Positions 43,335-51,499 of a stretch of 64,000 nucleotides of DNA are shown piece by piece (position 1 is the stretch's first letter; each line of letters begins with the position of its first letter). A model generated the notes under the pieces. That model searched no databases. It had not been told where the DNA came from and saw nothing but the letters and a program-made list of their open reading frames with translations. Source of the DNA: Marinobacterium rhizophilum (GTDB taxonomy: Bacteria > Pseudomonadota > Gammaproteobacteria > Pseudomonadales > Balneatricaceae); contig NZ_CP073347.1 of assembly GCF_024397915.1 (NCBI RefSeq), positions 1,426,001-1,490,000 on the forward strand, in the 5' to 3' direction. The position numbers and the translations under genes were made by a program.

Positions 43335-43775
43335 ATGAGTGCTTATAAACGAATCTTGCTGGCTGTTGACCTGTCTGAGGAATCAGATCAGCTGATCGAC
43401 AAGACCTGCGAGATCGCCGAGCGAAATAATGCAGAGCTGAGCCTCATTCATGTGATCGAGCCACTGAGCTTTGCCTATGGCGGCGATGTCCCCATGGATC
43501 TGACAACCATCCAGGAGCAGCTCGACGATCATGCCCGCGTCAAGCTTGACGCCTTTGCCGCCCGTCTCAGTCACCCGACGACACACAGGTTTATCGTCAG
43601 CGGCCATACCGAATCAGAAATTCATCGCCATTGCGACGAGCAGGACATTGACCTGGTCATCGTGGGCAGCCATGGCCGTCATGGCCTGTCGCTGCTGCTG
43701 GGATCAACCGCCAACGGCGTGCTGCACGGCGCCCGCTGCGACGTCCTGGCCATCCGCGTGCAACCCGCCAAATAA
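43335..43775 (+). CDS. Universal stress protein, UspA family
   Basis: This 146-residue cytoplasmic protein has the UspA alpha/beta fold: RILLAVDLSEESDQLIDK at the start, then LIHVIEP, and at the end VIVGSHGRHGLSLLLGSTANGVL. The G-2X-G-9X-G-(S/T) pattern that binds ATP in some members is present in GSHGRHG...LGSTAN. It probably protects cells in stationary phase or during energy stress. I chose the ATG at 43335; a TTG two codons upstream is less likely. Confidence 0.92.
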   Translation: MSAYKRILLAVDLSEESDQLIDKTCEIAERNNAELSLIHVIEPLSFAYGGDVPMDLTTIQEQLDDHARVKLDAFAARLSHPTTHRFIVSGHTESEIHRHCDEQDIDLVIVGSHGRHGLSLLLGSTANGVLHGARCDVLAIRVQPAK

Positions 43776-43788
43776 CCCAAGCCCCCGA

Positions 43789-43810
43789 CCCGGCGCAATG
43801 CCGCGCCGGG
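43789..43810. terminator. Stem-loop between convergent uspA-like gene and uup
   Basis: CCCGGCGC and GCGCCGGG form a perfect 8-bp stem with a six-base loop between two converging genes. No T-run follows in either direction. Confidence 0.45.
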
Positions 43811-43828
43811 GACTCAGGCCCTGCCGCA

Positions 43829-45712
43829 TTATTCCTGCAGGGCTTCCAGCTCGACCCAGCGCTCCATCAGGCCCTCGACCACCTTTTCCTGCTGCGCAAA
43901 CGCATCCAGCCCGGCCTGGACCTGGTCCTGACCCTGCCCGTAGAAGCCACCATCGGAGATCACCGCCTGCAACTCGGCCAGCTTTGCCTCAGCCGCTTCC
44001 AGCTGGGCCGGCAGCCCATCCAGCTCGCGCTGCAGCTTGTAGCTCAGTTTGCGTGCCGCCTTGGGCGCGCCTTCCTTTGCCAGCACCGGCTTGTCTGCCT
44101 TGCCCCTGGAAGCCTGAGCGACAGCCGGCTGCGGCCGCTGGCGCAGCCAGTCGTGATACCCGCCGACGTATTCGGTGATACGGCCCTGACCTTCAAATAC
44201 CAGGGTACTGGTCACTACGTTGTCGAGAAAGGCACGGTCATGACTGACCAGCAGCACGGTGCCGGTAAACTCCAGCAGGATTTCTTCCAGCAATTCGAGT
44301 GTTTCGACATCCAGGTCGTTGGTCGGCTCATCGAGCACCAGCACGTTGGCCGGCTGGCTGAACAGTTTCGCCAGCAGTACCCGGTTGCACTCACCGCCCG
44401 ACAGCGCCTTCACCGGCGTGCGGGCACGCTCGGGTGCAAACAGGAAGTCGCTCAGGTAGCTGATGATATGGCGATCCTTGCCGTTGATGCTGATGCTTTC
44501 CCGCCCCTGGGAGATGTTGTCGATAACCGTTTTTTCCATATCGAGCTGGCCACGCAGCTGATCGAAATAGGCCACTTCAACCTTGGTACCCTGATTCACC
44601 TGACCGCTGTCCGGCGCCTGCTCACCCAGCACCAGCTTGAGCAAACTGCTCTTGCCGATACCGTTGGGACCAATCAGGCCGATACGGTCGCCGCGGTTGA
44701 TGGTCAGCGACAGGTTATCGACCAGGGTTCGGCCATCGTACCCCAGGGACACGCCCTTGAGTTCTGCCACCAGCTTGCCGGAGCGCTGTGCCGTTTCGAG
44801 GCCGAACTTGGCAGAGCCCTGGCGATTACGCCGCTCGGACCGCTCCCTGCGCAGGGCTTCGAGCGCCCTTACCCGACCTTCATTGCGGGTGCGGCGTGCC
44901 TTGATACCCTGGCGAATCCAGACTTCTTCCTGCGCGAGCTTCTTGTCGAACTCGGCATTATGACGCGCCTCTTCGGCCAGCATCTGTTCCTTGCGCACCT
45001 TGTACTGGCTGTAGCTGCCCGGGAAAGACACCAGCTTGCCGCGATCGATCTCGACAATGCGCGTCGCCAGGGATTCCACCAGAGAACGGTCATGGGAAAT
45101 AAACAACAGGCCGCCGCGGAACTCCTTCATCTGCTGCTCGATCCATTCGATGGTCTCGATGTCCAGATGGTTGGTCGGCTCATCCAGCAGCAACAGGTCC
45201 GGCTCCTGCACCAGCGCGGCACCAAGCGCAGCACGACGGCGCCAACCACCGGACAGTTCGGACATCAGCCGGTCCTCCGGCAGGCCCAGACGCTCCATCA
45301 CGCGCTGTACCTTCTGCTCCAGGTGCCAGCCGTCCACGGCTTCGATCTGCTGCTGCAACACATCGAGCTTGGCCATGGTACGCTCGTCATGTTCCATGAC
45401 CAGTGCGTCATAGCGCTGGCGCATCTCAACGATTTCGCCCAGACCGCTCATCACCACATCCCGCACCTTGCGCTCGTCCGCCGCTGGCAATGCCTGGGGC
45501 AGCTCCGCGATACGGCACGCCGGATCCACCCAGAATTCGCCGCCATCGGCCTGTAACTGGCCACCGATCAGTTTCAGCAGCGTTGACTTGCCGGCACCGT
45601 TAAGCCCGACCAGCGCCACCCGTTCACCAGGGTCAATCTGAAAACCGACTTGGTCCAGCAATGCCCTGGTACCAAAGGCGATGGAAATATTGTCAAGTCG
45701 TATCAGCGGCAT
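43829..45712 (-). CDS. uup: ABC-F family ATPase Uup
   Basis: Uup has two fused ABC ATPase domains and no membrane part. ABC-F proteins act on ribosomes, and Uup also affects precise excision of transposons. The 627-residue protein shows Walker A GLNGAGKST and GPNGIGKSS, signatures LSGGWRRR and LSGGECNR, and two LDEPTN Walker B segments. A C-terminal coiled coil (about residues 540-627) is characteristic of Uup. The start codon has no clear ribosome binding site. Confidence 0.93.
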   Translation of the reverse strand: MPLIRLDNISIAFGTRALLDQVGFQIDPGERVALVGLNGAGKSTLLKLIGGQLQADGGEFWVDPACRIAELPQALPAADERKVRDVVMSGLGEIVEMRQRYDALVMEHDERTMAKLDVLQQQIEAVDGWHLEQKVQRVMERLGLPEDRLMSELSGGWRRRAALGAALVQEPDLLLLDEPTNHLDIETIEWIEQQMKEFRGGLLFISHDRSLVESLATRIVEIDRGKLVSFPGSYSQYKVRKEQMLAEEARHNAEFDKKLAQEEVWIRQGIKARRTRNEGRVRALEALRRERSERRNRQGSAKFGLETAQRSGKLVAELKGVSLGYDGRTLVDNLSLTINRGDRIGLIGPNGIGKSSLLKLVLGEQAPDSGQVNQGTKVEVAYFDQLRGQLDMEKTVIDNISQGRESISINGKDRHIISYLSDFLFAPERARTPVKALSGGECNRVLLAKLFSQPANVLVLDEPTNDLDVETLELLEEILLEFTGTVLLVSHDRAFLDNVVTSTLVFEGQGRITEYVGGYHDWLRQRPQPAVAQASRGKADKPVLAKEGAPKAARKLSYKLQRELDGLPAQLEAAEAKLAELQAVISDGGFYGQGQDQVQAGLDAFAQQEKVVEGLMERWVELEALQE

Positions 45713-45856
45713 AATGTATGTATTCGGCTCATTTGAGGGACGCGTATTCTACCGTAAAACCGGGGCAAATATGAAAACTGTTCAACCCCTGTCTTTTGTA
45801 CAGGCGTCTCCATTAGACTGGGTGAAAATCCGCAGAAACAGGGCTGTAAACGGACC

Positions 45857-47833
45857 ATGAAACCACTCTCACTGATGTGCGCCACACTGGTACTGGGCTG
45901 TGCTGTGTCACTGCCATCCAGCGCAGCCAGCCCGAGCGGCACCGATACCTACGCCCGGGAACGCGCGAGCTACCAGCAGGCAAAAAAAGCCGCAGCAGCC
46001 AAAGACTGGGATACCTTCGAGTCCATTAGCGCCCAACTCCGGCACTACCCACTCTATCCTTACCTGGAATATGAGCAGATGGAACGCCGTCTGGCCAGCG
46101 CCAGCCAAAGCCAGATCGATCAGTTTACCGCCACGCACGGGGATACCCCGCTGGCGTCGCGCCTGCAGCGCAGCTGGGTCAACCAGCTGGCACGCCAACA
46201 AGCCTGGCACGGCATCTTGCAGGCGATGGCCAAGAATCCGCTCAGCGGCACCAAATACCAGTGCCTGGAACTCGAGGCGCGCCTGCACACCGGCGATACC
46301 ACCCGCGCCTACGCCGGCGCCGCCGAACTCTGGAATGTGGGCTCATCACAACCCAACAGCTGCGATGCCCTGTTCAACAGCTGGATCAAGAGCGGCCAAC
46401 TGACCTCTGACATCGCCCTGAGCCGTTTCTTCAAAGCCATCGAGGCAGGCAATGACTCACTGGCCAAATACGTGCAGCGCTATCTCTCCCAGGCCGACCA
46501 CAAGGCTGTCAGTGACCTGTTCCTGAAAGTCAGTTCCGATCCAAGGCTGCTCGCCAACCCAAAGCTGCTGAGCAGCGGCAACCCCCTGCACGGACGCATC
46601 GCCGCCCATGGCATTCGGGACCTGGCCCGCAAAGACCTGCTGCAGTCCTTTGACCTCTGGCTGCGCGACCGCGACCGACTCATGCTGGACCCGCAGCGGC
46701 GCACGACCCTGGATCGCTACTTCGGCGTCCGCATGGGCAAGAATTTCCTGCCCGACTACGAAGCCCGGATGGCACGCCTGGATCCCGATTTCCAGCAGGA
46801 AGAAGTTACCGAATGGCGCATTCGCAACGCCCTGACCCGCCTCGACTGGCCCCGGGTACAGCAGCTGATCAGCAAGCTGCCGGCAGAGCTTCAAGCCAAC
46901 GAGCGCTGGCTGTACTGGAACAGCGTGGCCATAGACAGTACCGGCAAGGGCAGTAACAGCCCTGAAAGCCTGGCGCGCCTGCTCGGCTCACGCAACTTCT
47001 ACAGCTTTCTGGCCGCCGAAATGCACGACAGGCCCTACGACCTGCAGGACGAACCCGGCAATTTCGACAGCACCCAGCTGGACCGCCTGGAGCAGAGCCC
47101 GGCATTCCGGCGCATGCGTGAGCTGCTGCGCCTGAACGAAACCTACCAGGCGCGTTCGGAGTGGAACCTGGCGCAGACACGGCTTAGCGACAACGACCGA
47201 CACGCCGCAGCCCATGTCGCCAGCCGCTGGGACTGGCACGACCAGGCAATCCGCGGTGCCATCAGCTCGAAACGCTGGAACGACCTGAGCATCCGCTTTC
47301 CCCATCCATACAAGGCACTGTTCAAGCAGTACGCCGCGGATCGCGGCATCAACCGCACCTGGGCGCTGTCCATCGCCCGCCAGGAAAGCGCCTTCCAGGC
47401 CGCCGTTCAGTCCGGCGCAGGCGCCCGCGGCCTGATGCAGCTGATGCCGGCCACCGCCACCCAGACCGCCAAGCGCTACAGCGTGCCCTATCGCAACAGC
47501 GTCGACCTGAACGACCCGCAAACCAACATCGCCCTGGGTACCGCCTACCTGGCGCAGATGCTGGAGCGTTTCAATGGCAACCGGGTATTCGCCACGGCCG
47601 CCTACAACGCCGGCCCCCACCGCGTCTCCCGCTGGCTTGAAGAACGCGGAGACCTGCCGCTGGATATCTGGATCGAGACCATCCCCTTCGATGAAACGCG
47701 CAATTACGTGCAAAACGTACTGGCGTTCGGGGTAATCTATGACGTGCGCGACCAGCAGCCGACACGCATGCTCAGCCCCACCGAATCGGCACGCCTGGCC
47801 CTCTACCAGAGTGGCAGCGCGAAAAAACTCTAG
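45857..47833 (+). CDS. slt: Soluble lytic murein transglycosylase
   Basis: Slt cleaves peptidoglycan glycan strands in the periplasm, leaving 1,6-anhydromuramic acid. The 658-residue protein has a signal peptide (about residues 1-23), a superhelical U/L domain and a C-terminal lysozyme-like domain. The catalytic glutamate is in ARQESAF (near residue 515), followed by GARGLMQLMPATA and AYNAGPHRV. It is divergent from uup, as in Pseudomonas. Its stop codon is the first base triplet of the repeat element at 47831. Confidence 0.93.
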   Translation: MKPLSLMCATLVLGCAVSLPSSAASPSGTDTYARERASYQQAKKAAAAKDWDTFESISAQLRHYPLYPYLEYEQMERRLASASQSQIDQFTATHGDTPLASRLQRSWVNQLARQQAWHGILQAMAKNPLSGTKYQCLELEARLHTGDTTRAYAGAAELWNVGSSQPNSCDALFNSWIKSGQLTSDIALSRFFKAIEAGNDSLAKYVQRYLSQADHKAVSDLFLKVSSDPRLLANPKLLSSGNPLHGRIAAHGIRDLARKDLLQSFDLWLRDRDRLMLDPQRRTTLDRYFGVRMGKNFLPDYEARMARLDPDFQQEEVTEWRIRNALTRLDWPRVQQLISKLPAELQANERWLYWNSVAIDSTGKGSNSPESLARLLGSRNFYSFLAAEMHDRPYDLQDEPGNFDSTQLDRLEQSPAFRRMRELLRLNETYQARSEWNLAQTRLSDNDRHAAAHVASRWDWHDQAIRGAISSKRWNDLSIRFPHPYKALFKQYAADRGINRTWALSIARQESAFQAAVQSGAGARGLMQLMPATATQTAKRYSVPYRNSVDLNDPQTNIALGTAYLAQMLERFNGNRVFATAAYNAGPHRVSRWLEERGDLPLDIWIETIPFDETRNYVQNVLAFGVIYDVRDQQPTRMLSPTESARLALYQSGSAKKL

Positions 47834-47991
47834 CAGGTTGTTGAGAGCGTTGGCGAGGCAGCTAGCGCAAGCGGCGCGCCGCCCGGACGAAAAATCGTCG
47901 AAATGAGGGAGTTTATGGCCTATAAATGACCGAATTGAGACGATTTTTAACGCCGCGAGAGCAACGCAGGTAGTTTTTCAGCACCCTGCTA
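47831..47991. repeat. MITE/REP-like palindromic element
   Basis: This 161-base element lies between slt and tatD. Its ends are imperfect 14-bp inverted repeats: TAGCAGGTTGTTGA at 47831-47844 against the complement of TCAGCACCCTGCTA at 47978-47991 (12 of 14 match). Inside, AAAAATCGTC is repeated inverted as GACGATTTTT, and TTTAT-GGCCT-ATAAA forms a small central palindrome. No coding capacity is visible. It looks like a non-autonomous repeat or a structured 3'-UTR element. Only one copy is in this window. Confidence 0.6.
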
Positions 47992-48052
47992 GATCGAAAC
48001 CCGCCACCGGCCCTGGCCGGTGGCGTCCGCAGCCCCCTGCCAGGAACTCCTT

Positions 48053-48847
48053 GTGCCTGAACCCATGATTGACATCGGTGTCAACCTCACCGACAAGCGT
48101 TTCGCCCAGGATCTGGACGCCGTGATCAGCCGCGCCACCGAAGCGGGTGTCAGCACCCTGATCGTTACCGGCACCAGCCTTGCCGGCAGCCAGGCCGCCC
48201 GGGAACTGTGCCACCAGCACCCCGGGACACTGCGCTTCACCGCCGGTGTGCACCCGCACCACGCCAGCGAATACGACGCTCACACCCATGCGCAGCTGCG
48301 CCAGCTTGCCCTCGACCCGGCCTGCGTCGCCCTGGGTGAAACGGGGCTGGACTTCAACCGCAATTTTTCCAGCCCAACAGAACAGATCGCTGCCTTCGAG
48401 CAGCAACTGGAGCTTGCCATGGAAAGCGGACTGCCACTGTTCTTGCACGAGCGGGACGCCCATGCGGAGCAACTAGCGCTGCTCAAACGCCACCGCAGTG
48501 CCATCAGCCGCGCCGTGGCCCACTGCTTTACCGGCAGCGAAGAAGAGCTGCATGGCTACCTGGATCTGGATCTTCATATCGGCCTGACCGGCTGGGTCTG
48601 CGATGAACGCCGCGGTGCTCACCTGCTGCCGCTGCTCAGGGACATCCCGGCGGATCGCCTGCTGCTGGAAACGGACGCCCCCTACCTGCTGCCCCGGGAC
48701 CTGCGCCCCAAGCCCAAATCCGGGCGCAATGAGCCCTGCTACCTGCCCCACATCGCCGAGCGGGTCGCCCAGGCCACCGGTGAGCCCGTTGAAGTGCTGC
48801 GGGCCCGGCTCCACGCCAACAGCAAGGCCTTCTTCGGGCTTCAATAA
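48053..48847 (+). CDS. tatD: TatD family metal-dependent hydrolase / DNase
   Basis: This is a 264-residue TIM-barrel metallohydrolase. The predicted metal ligands and loops are present: IDIGVNLTD, FTAGVHPHHA, ALGETGLDFNR, PLFLHERDAH, AVAHCFTGS and LLETDAPYL. TatD proteins are 3'-5' exonucleases or tRNA/oligo hydrolases. The DIGVNLTD start and the FLHERDA motif point to TatD itself over YcfH or YjjV. I chose the GTG at 48053 because AGGA precedes it by seven bases; the ATG 12 bases on is an alternative. Confidence 0.9.
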   Translation: MPEPMIDIGVNLTDKRFAQDLDAVISRATEAGVSTLIVTGTSLAGSQAARELCHQHPGTLRFTAGVHPHHASEYDAHTHAQLRQLALDPACVALGETGLDFNRNFSSPTEQIAAFEQQLELAMESGLPLFLHERDAHAEQLALLKRHRSAISRAVAHCFTGSEEELHGYLDLDLHIGLTGWVCDERRGAHLLPLLRDIPADRLLLETDAPYLLPRDLRPKPKSGRNEPCYLPHIAERVAQATGEPVEVLRARLHANSKAFFGLQ

Positions 48848-48854
48848 CCCGGGG

Positions 48855-49100
48855 TTACGCCAGCCCGCCGATAAAGGCCATCAGCGCAGCGCGATCAAAG
48901 GGCCAGCCCAGCTCAAGACCGCTGGCCTCATCCACCAGTACCGGAATCCGCACCCCGTAGCGCTCCACCAACCCATCATCCAGGGCGATATCCACCTCAT
49001 CGACACTGTGCAAACCGGGGTCGAGGCTGGTGACGATAATCTCGATCGCCTGGTCACAGAGATGACAACCACTGGTACTCATCAACAAAAAATGCCGCAT
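48855..49100 (-). CDS. Glutaredoxin-like protein (DUF836 type)
   Basis: This 81-residue thioredoxin-fold protein has the CxxC redox motif as CHLC at residues 12-15 and the cis-proline loop in RIPVLVDE. The small size and STSGCHLCDQA motif fit the DUF836 glutaredoxin-related family. The partner is unknown. It is convergent with tatD, with seven bases between them. Confidence 0.88.
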   Translation of the reverse strand: MRHFLLMSTSGCHLCDQAIEIIVTSLDPGLHSVDEVDIALDDGLVERYGVRIPVLVDEASGLELGWPFDRAALMAFIGGLA

Positions 49101-49293
49101 ATGCTCCTCGCAATTAAGACCCCGCGCACCGCAACAGGGCTCCGCATTCTAGCCAGCCGCAGGGCCTGCCGCAAAGCCGACCCGGAACACGCCTGCACAA
49201 GCGCTTCGCCGCCTCACCACAGCGACCGGCAAACTTCATTGCGCACCTGCAAAATAATTATTCCCAATTAGCCCTGCCATCCCGCCCCAGGGG

Positions 49294-49323
49294 TTGTCAG
49301 GGCCTTTGTCTCAAGGCTATGCT
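49294..49323 (+). promoter_or_regulatory. Sigma70-like promoter for class I phaC
   Basis: TTGTCA (49294-49299) and TATGCT (49318-49323) are 18 bases apart. The inverted repeat at 49310-49327 covers the -10 box, so this is a promoter with a built-in repressor site. The prediction is from hexamer match only. Confidence 0.5.
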
Positions 49324-49327
49324 TGAG
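49310..49327. promoter_or_regulatory. Inverted repeat overlapping the phaC -10 box
   Basis: CTCAAG-GCTATG-CTTGAG has perfect 6-bp arms around a six-base spacer. A repressor binding here would block promoter opening. Confidence 0.5.
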
Positions 49328-49332
49328 ATTCT

Positions 49333-49349
49333 CATTTGTTTAGCAAATG
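49333..49349. promoter_or_regulatory. Second inverted repeat downstream of the phaC promoter
   Basis: CATTTG-TTTAG-CAAATG has perfect 6-bp arms around a five-base spacer and starts six bases after the first palindrome. It differs in sequence from the first, so two regulators or two modes of control are possible. PhaR is one candidate. Confidence 0.5.
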
Positions 49350-49435
49350 CACAACATCGGCCCCTGCCAAGCTGTCGCGCAGACCCAGCAAGGCGAGCAT
49401 TGCGGATGTCGATCCAGCCGGAGAAAACGGTATTC

Positions 49436-51169
49436 ATGGATAAAAACAGCAACGTACTTTCAGATCCTCAGGAATTTATCGACTACCTGAATTCGGAAAC
49501 CAAGAAGGTTCTGGACATGTTCACCTCATCAGGAGGTGATGACATCTTTACCCAGTTCACCCAATCCTGGACCGAGCTCACCACCCGCTCGTTCGAGGAC
49601 CCAACTGTCTGGATCCGGGCGATCACCGACTATCAGACCGCGCAACTCAACCTGTGGCAGAGCCTGTTCACCGGCAGCACCGCCAACGTCGAGCCCAGCC
49701 GCGGCGACCGCCGTTTCCAGGCCGAGGAATGGTCTGCCAATCCGGTATTCAGCTACATCAAGCAGTCGTACCTGCTGACGTCCAAGCTGCTGAACGAAAT
49801 GGCATCCAATGCCAACCTGTCCGACTCCGAACAGCGCAAGCTGGAGTTCTATACCCAGCAGTACATCGATGCGCTGTCGCCGACCAACTTTGCCGCCACC
49901 AACCCCGAAGTGCTGCAGCAGGCACTGGAGACCAAGGGGCAGAGCCTGATCGACGGCCTCAAGAACCTGCTCGGCGACATCGACAAGGGTCGCATCTCGA
50001 TGACCGACGAGACGGCCTTCGTGCTGGGCGAAAACCTGGCACTGAGCGAAGGCGCTGTGGTGTTCGAGAACGACATGTTCCAGTTGCTGCAGTACAAGCC
50101 GTTGACCGAACAGGTGACCGAACGCCCGCTGCTGATCGTGCCGCCGTGCATCAACAAGTTCTATATTCTGGACCTGCAGGAGCACAATTCCTTTGTGCGC
50201 TACTGCGTTGAACAGGGCCAGACCGTTTTCCTGGTTTCCTGGCTTAACCCGTCCATCGAGCAGGGCGACATCAGCTGGGACGACTACGTCGGCGAGGGGG
50301 TCATCAAGGCAATCGACGTCGCCCACGACATCGGCACCGCGGACAAGATCAACGCCCTGGCCTGGTGTGTCGGCGGCACCCTGCTGGCATCGGCCCTGGC
50401 GGTCATGGCAGCGCGCAAGGACAACCGCGTCGCCTCCGCCACCTTCCTCACCACCCTGACCGACTTCAGCGATCCGGGCGACCTGTGCGTCTTTATCGAT
50501 GAACAGCAGGTCAAGCGCCTGGAAGACAAGGTCAACAACGCCGGCGTACTCAACGGCCGCGAGCTGGCGACCTCGTTCAACATGCTGCGCTCAAACGACC
50601 TGATCTGGTCCTACGTGGTCAACAACTACCTCAAGGGGCAAACGCCACCGCCGTTCGACATCCTGTACTGGAACAGCGACTCCACCAACCTGCCCGCCAA
50701 TATGTACACCTACTACATCAACAAGATGTATCTGGAGAACAAGCTGGTCGAGCCGAATGCCCTGACCATCTGTGGCGAGCCGATAGATCTGCGCAAGATC
50801 AAGATCCCGTGCTACTTCCTGTCGACCATCGAAGACCATATCGCCCCCTGGAAAGGCACCTTCAAGGGCGCCGCCAACTTCAAGGGCAACGTGGAATTCG
50901 TCCTCGGCGCCAGCGGTCACGTGGCCGGCGTAATCAATCCGGCCTCCAAGAACCGCCGTCACTTCTGGACCGGTGGCGAGCAGGGCAAGAGCGCCGATCA
51001 CTGGTTCGATACCGCGACCCAGCAGGAAGGCTCCTGGTGGACGCACTGGAACGAGTGGCTCAAGCGCCGCGCCGGCAAGAAAGCGGAGGCACCGGCTGAT
51101 TTCGGCAACGCCACCTACAAGGCCATTGAGCCGGCACCGGGCCGCTACGTCAGCGCACGTATCGACTAA
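49436..51169 (+). CDS. phaC: Class I poly(3-hydroxyalkanoate) synthase
   Basis: This second PHA synthase is 577 residues, the size of the single-subunit class I enzymes. It is unrelated in length to the class III PhaC at 18678. The triad is Cys311 in NALAWCVGGT, Asp467 in STIEDHIAPW and His495 in GASGHVAGV. The first glycine of the usual GxCxG box is alanine here. PGRYVSAR near the C-terminus is typical of class I. I chose the ATG at 49436; ATGs further up extend into sequence unlike PhaC. It stands alone without phaA, phaB or phasin. Confidence 0.92.
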   Translation: MDKNSNVLSDPQEFIDYLNSETKKVLDMFTSSGGDDIFTQFTQSWTELTTRSFEDPTVWIRAITDYQTAQLNLWQSLFTGSTANVEPSRGDRRFQAEEWSANPVFSYIKQSYLLTSKLLNEMASNANLSDSEQRKLEFYTQQYIDALSPTNFAATNPEVLQQALETKGQSLIDGLKNLLGDIDKGRISMTDETAFVLGENLALSEGAVVFENDMFQLLQYKPLTEQVTERPLLIVPPCINKFYILDLQEHNSFVRYCVEQGQTVFLVSWLNPSIEQGDISWDDYVGEGVIKAIDVAHDIGTADKINALAWCVGGTLLASALAVMAARKDNRVASATFLTTLTDFSDPGDLCVFIDEQQVKRLEDKVNNAGVLNGRELATSFNMLRSNDLIWSYVVNNYLKGQTPPPFDILYWNSDSTNLPANMYTYYINKMYLENKLVEPNALTICGEPIDLRKIKIPCYFLSTIEDHIAPWKGTFKGAANFKGNVEFVLGASGHVAGVINPASKNRRHFWTGGEQGKSADHWFDTATQQEGSWWTHWNEWLKRRAGKKAEAPADFGNATYKAIEPAPGRYVSARID

Positions 51170-51187
51170 CCCGACGCAGCTCGATTA

Positions 51188-51222
51188 ACGGCGGCACTCT
51201 TTCGGGAGTGCCGCCGTTTTTG
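51188..51222 (+). terminator. Intrinsic terminator after class I phaC
   Basis: ACGGCGGCACTC and GAGTGCCGCCGT form a perfect 12-bp stem with a TTTCGG loop, followed by TTTTGTT. It begins 19 bases after the phaC stop and isolates the phaC unit from the MATE gene. Confidence 0.93.
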
Positions 51223-51231
51223 TTGATACCT

Positions 51232-51319
51232 CACACCTTGTGACCCTGCGCCCTGCACATTATCCTGTGCCCCTTGATTCAGGAGGCATGGAATTGCACA
51301 CGGATACCTTGAACACTCT
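51232..51319. repeat. Tandem repeat, copy 1
   Basis: This is the first of two 88-base units that I read as identical, starting CACACCTTGTGACCC and ending GAACACTCT. Each unit contains GCACA-TTATCC-TGTGC, a short hairpin. The period is 99 bases, a multiple of three. Confidence 0.85.
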
Positions 51320-51330
51320 TGATACCCTAC

Positions 51331-51418
51331 CACACCTTGTGACCCTGCGCCCTGCACATTATCCTGTGCCCCTTGATTCAGGAGGCATGGAATTGCACAC
51401 GGATACCTTGAACACTCT
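51331..51418. repeat. Tandem repeat, copy 2
   Basis: This is the second 88-base unit, identical to copy 1, separated from it by 11 bases (51320-51330). It ends 82 bases before the MATE start. The identity suggests a recent duplication or strong conservation. The rest of 51170-51499 holds only the phaC terminator. Confidence 0.85.
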
Positions 51419-51499
51419 CGACGACCCGTCTCCCGCACCGCTCAGATGCCGCGCAAGCTCTGACACCGAGAGCCACCAGCCCGTGGACGGCCTGAAGCC

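Larger units (their letters stand above)
49101..49435. other. 335-base intergenic region upstream of the class I phaC gene
   Basis: This gap has no gene I can support. The first half is featureless. The second half holds the sigma70-like promoter and two inverted repeats described separately, and then a leader of about 100 bases before the phaC start. Confidence 0.6.

Noticed and set aside
44153..45556. A 467-residue open frame opposite uup
   Set aside because: Shadow of an ABC-F ATPase with all motifs in place on the minus strand.
49319..49435. Longer N-terminus for class I PhaC from ATGs at 49319 or 49406
   Set aside because: The extension covers the promoter-like region and palindromes and has no PhaC similarity.
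51232..51418. CRISPR array
   Set aside because: Only two units of 88 bases with an 11-base gap, no spacer structure and no cas genes.
51232..51499. Guanidine or other riboswitch before the MATE exporter
   Set aside because: I looked for paired ACGR-loop hairpins of the mini-ykkC type and found none; the only evident structure is a short hairpin per repeat.
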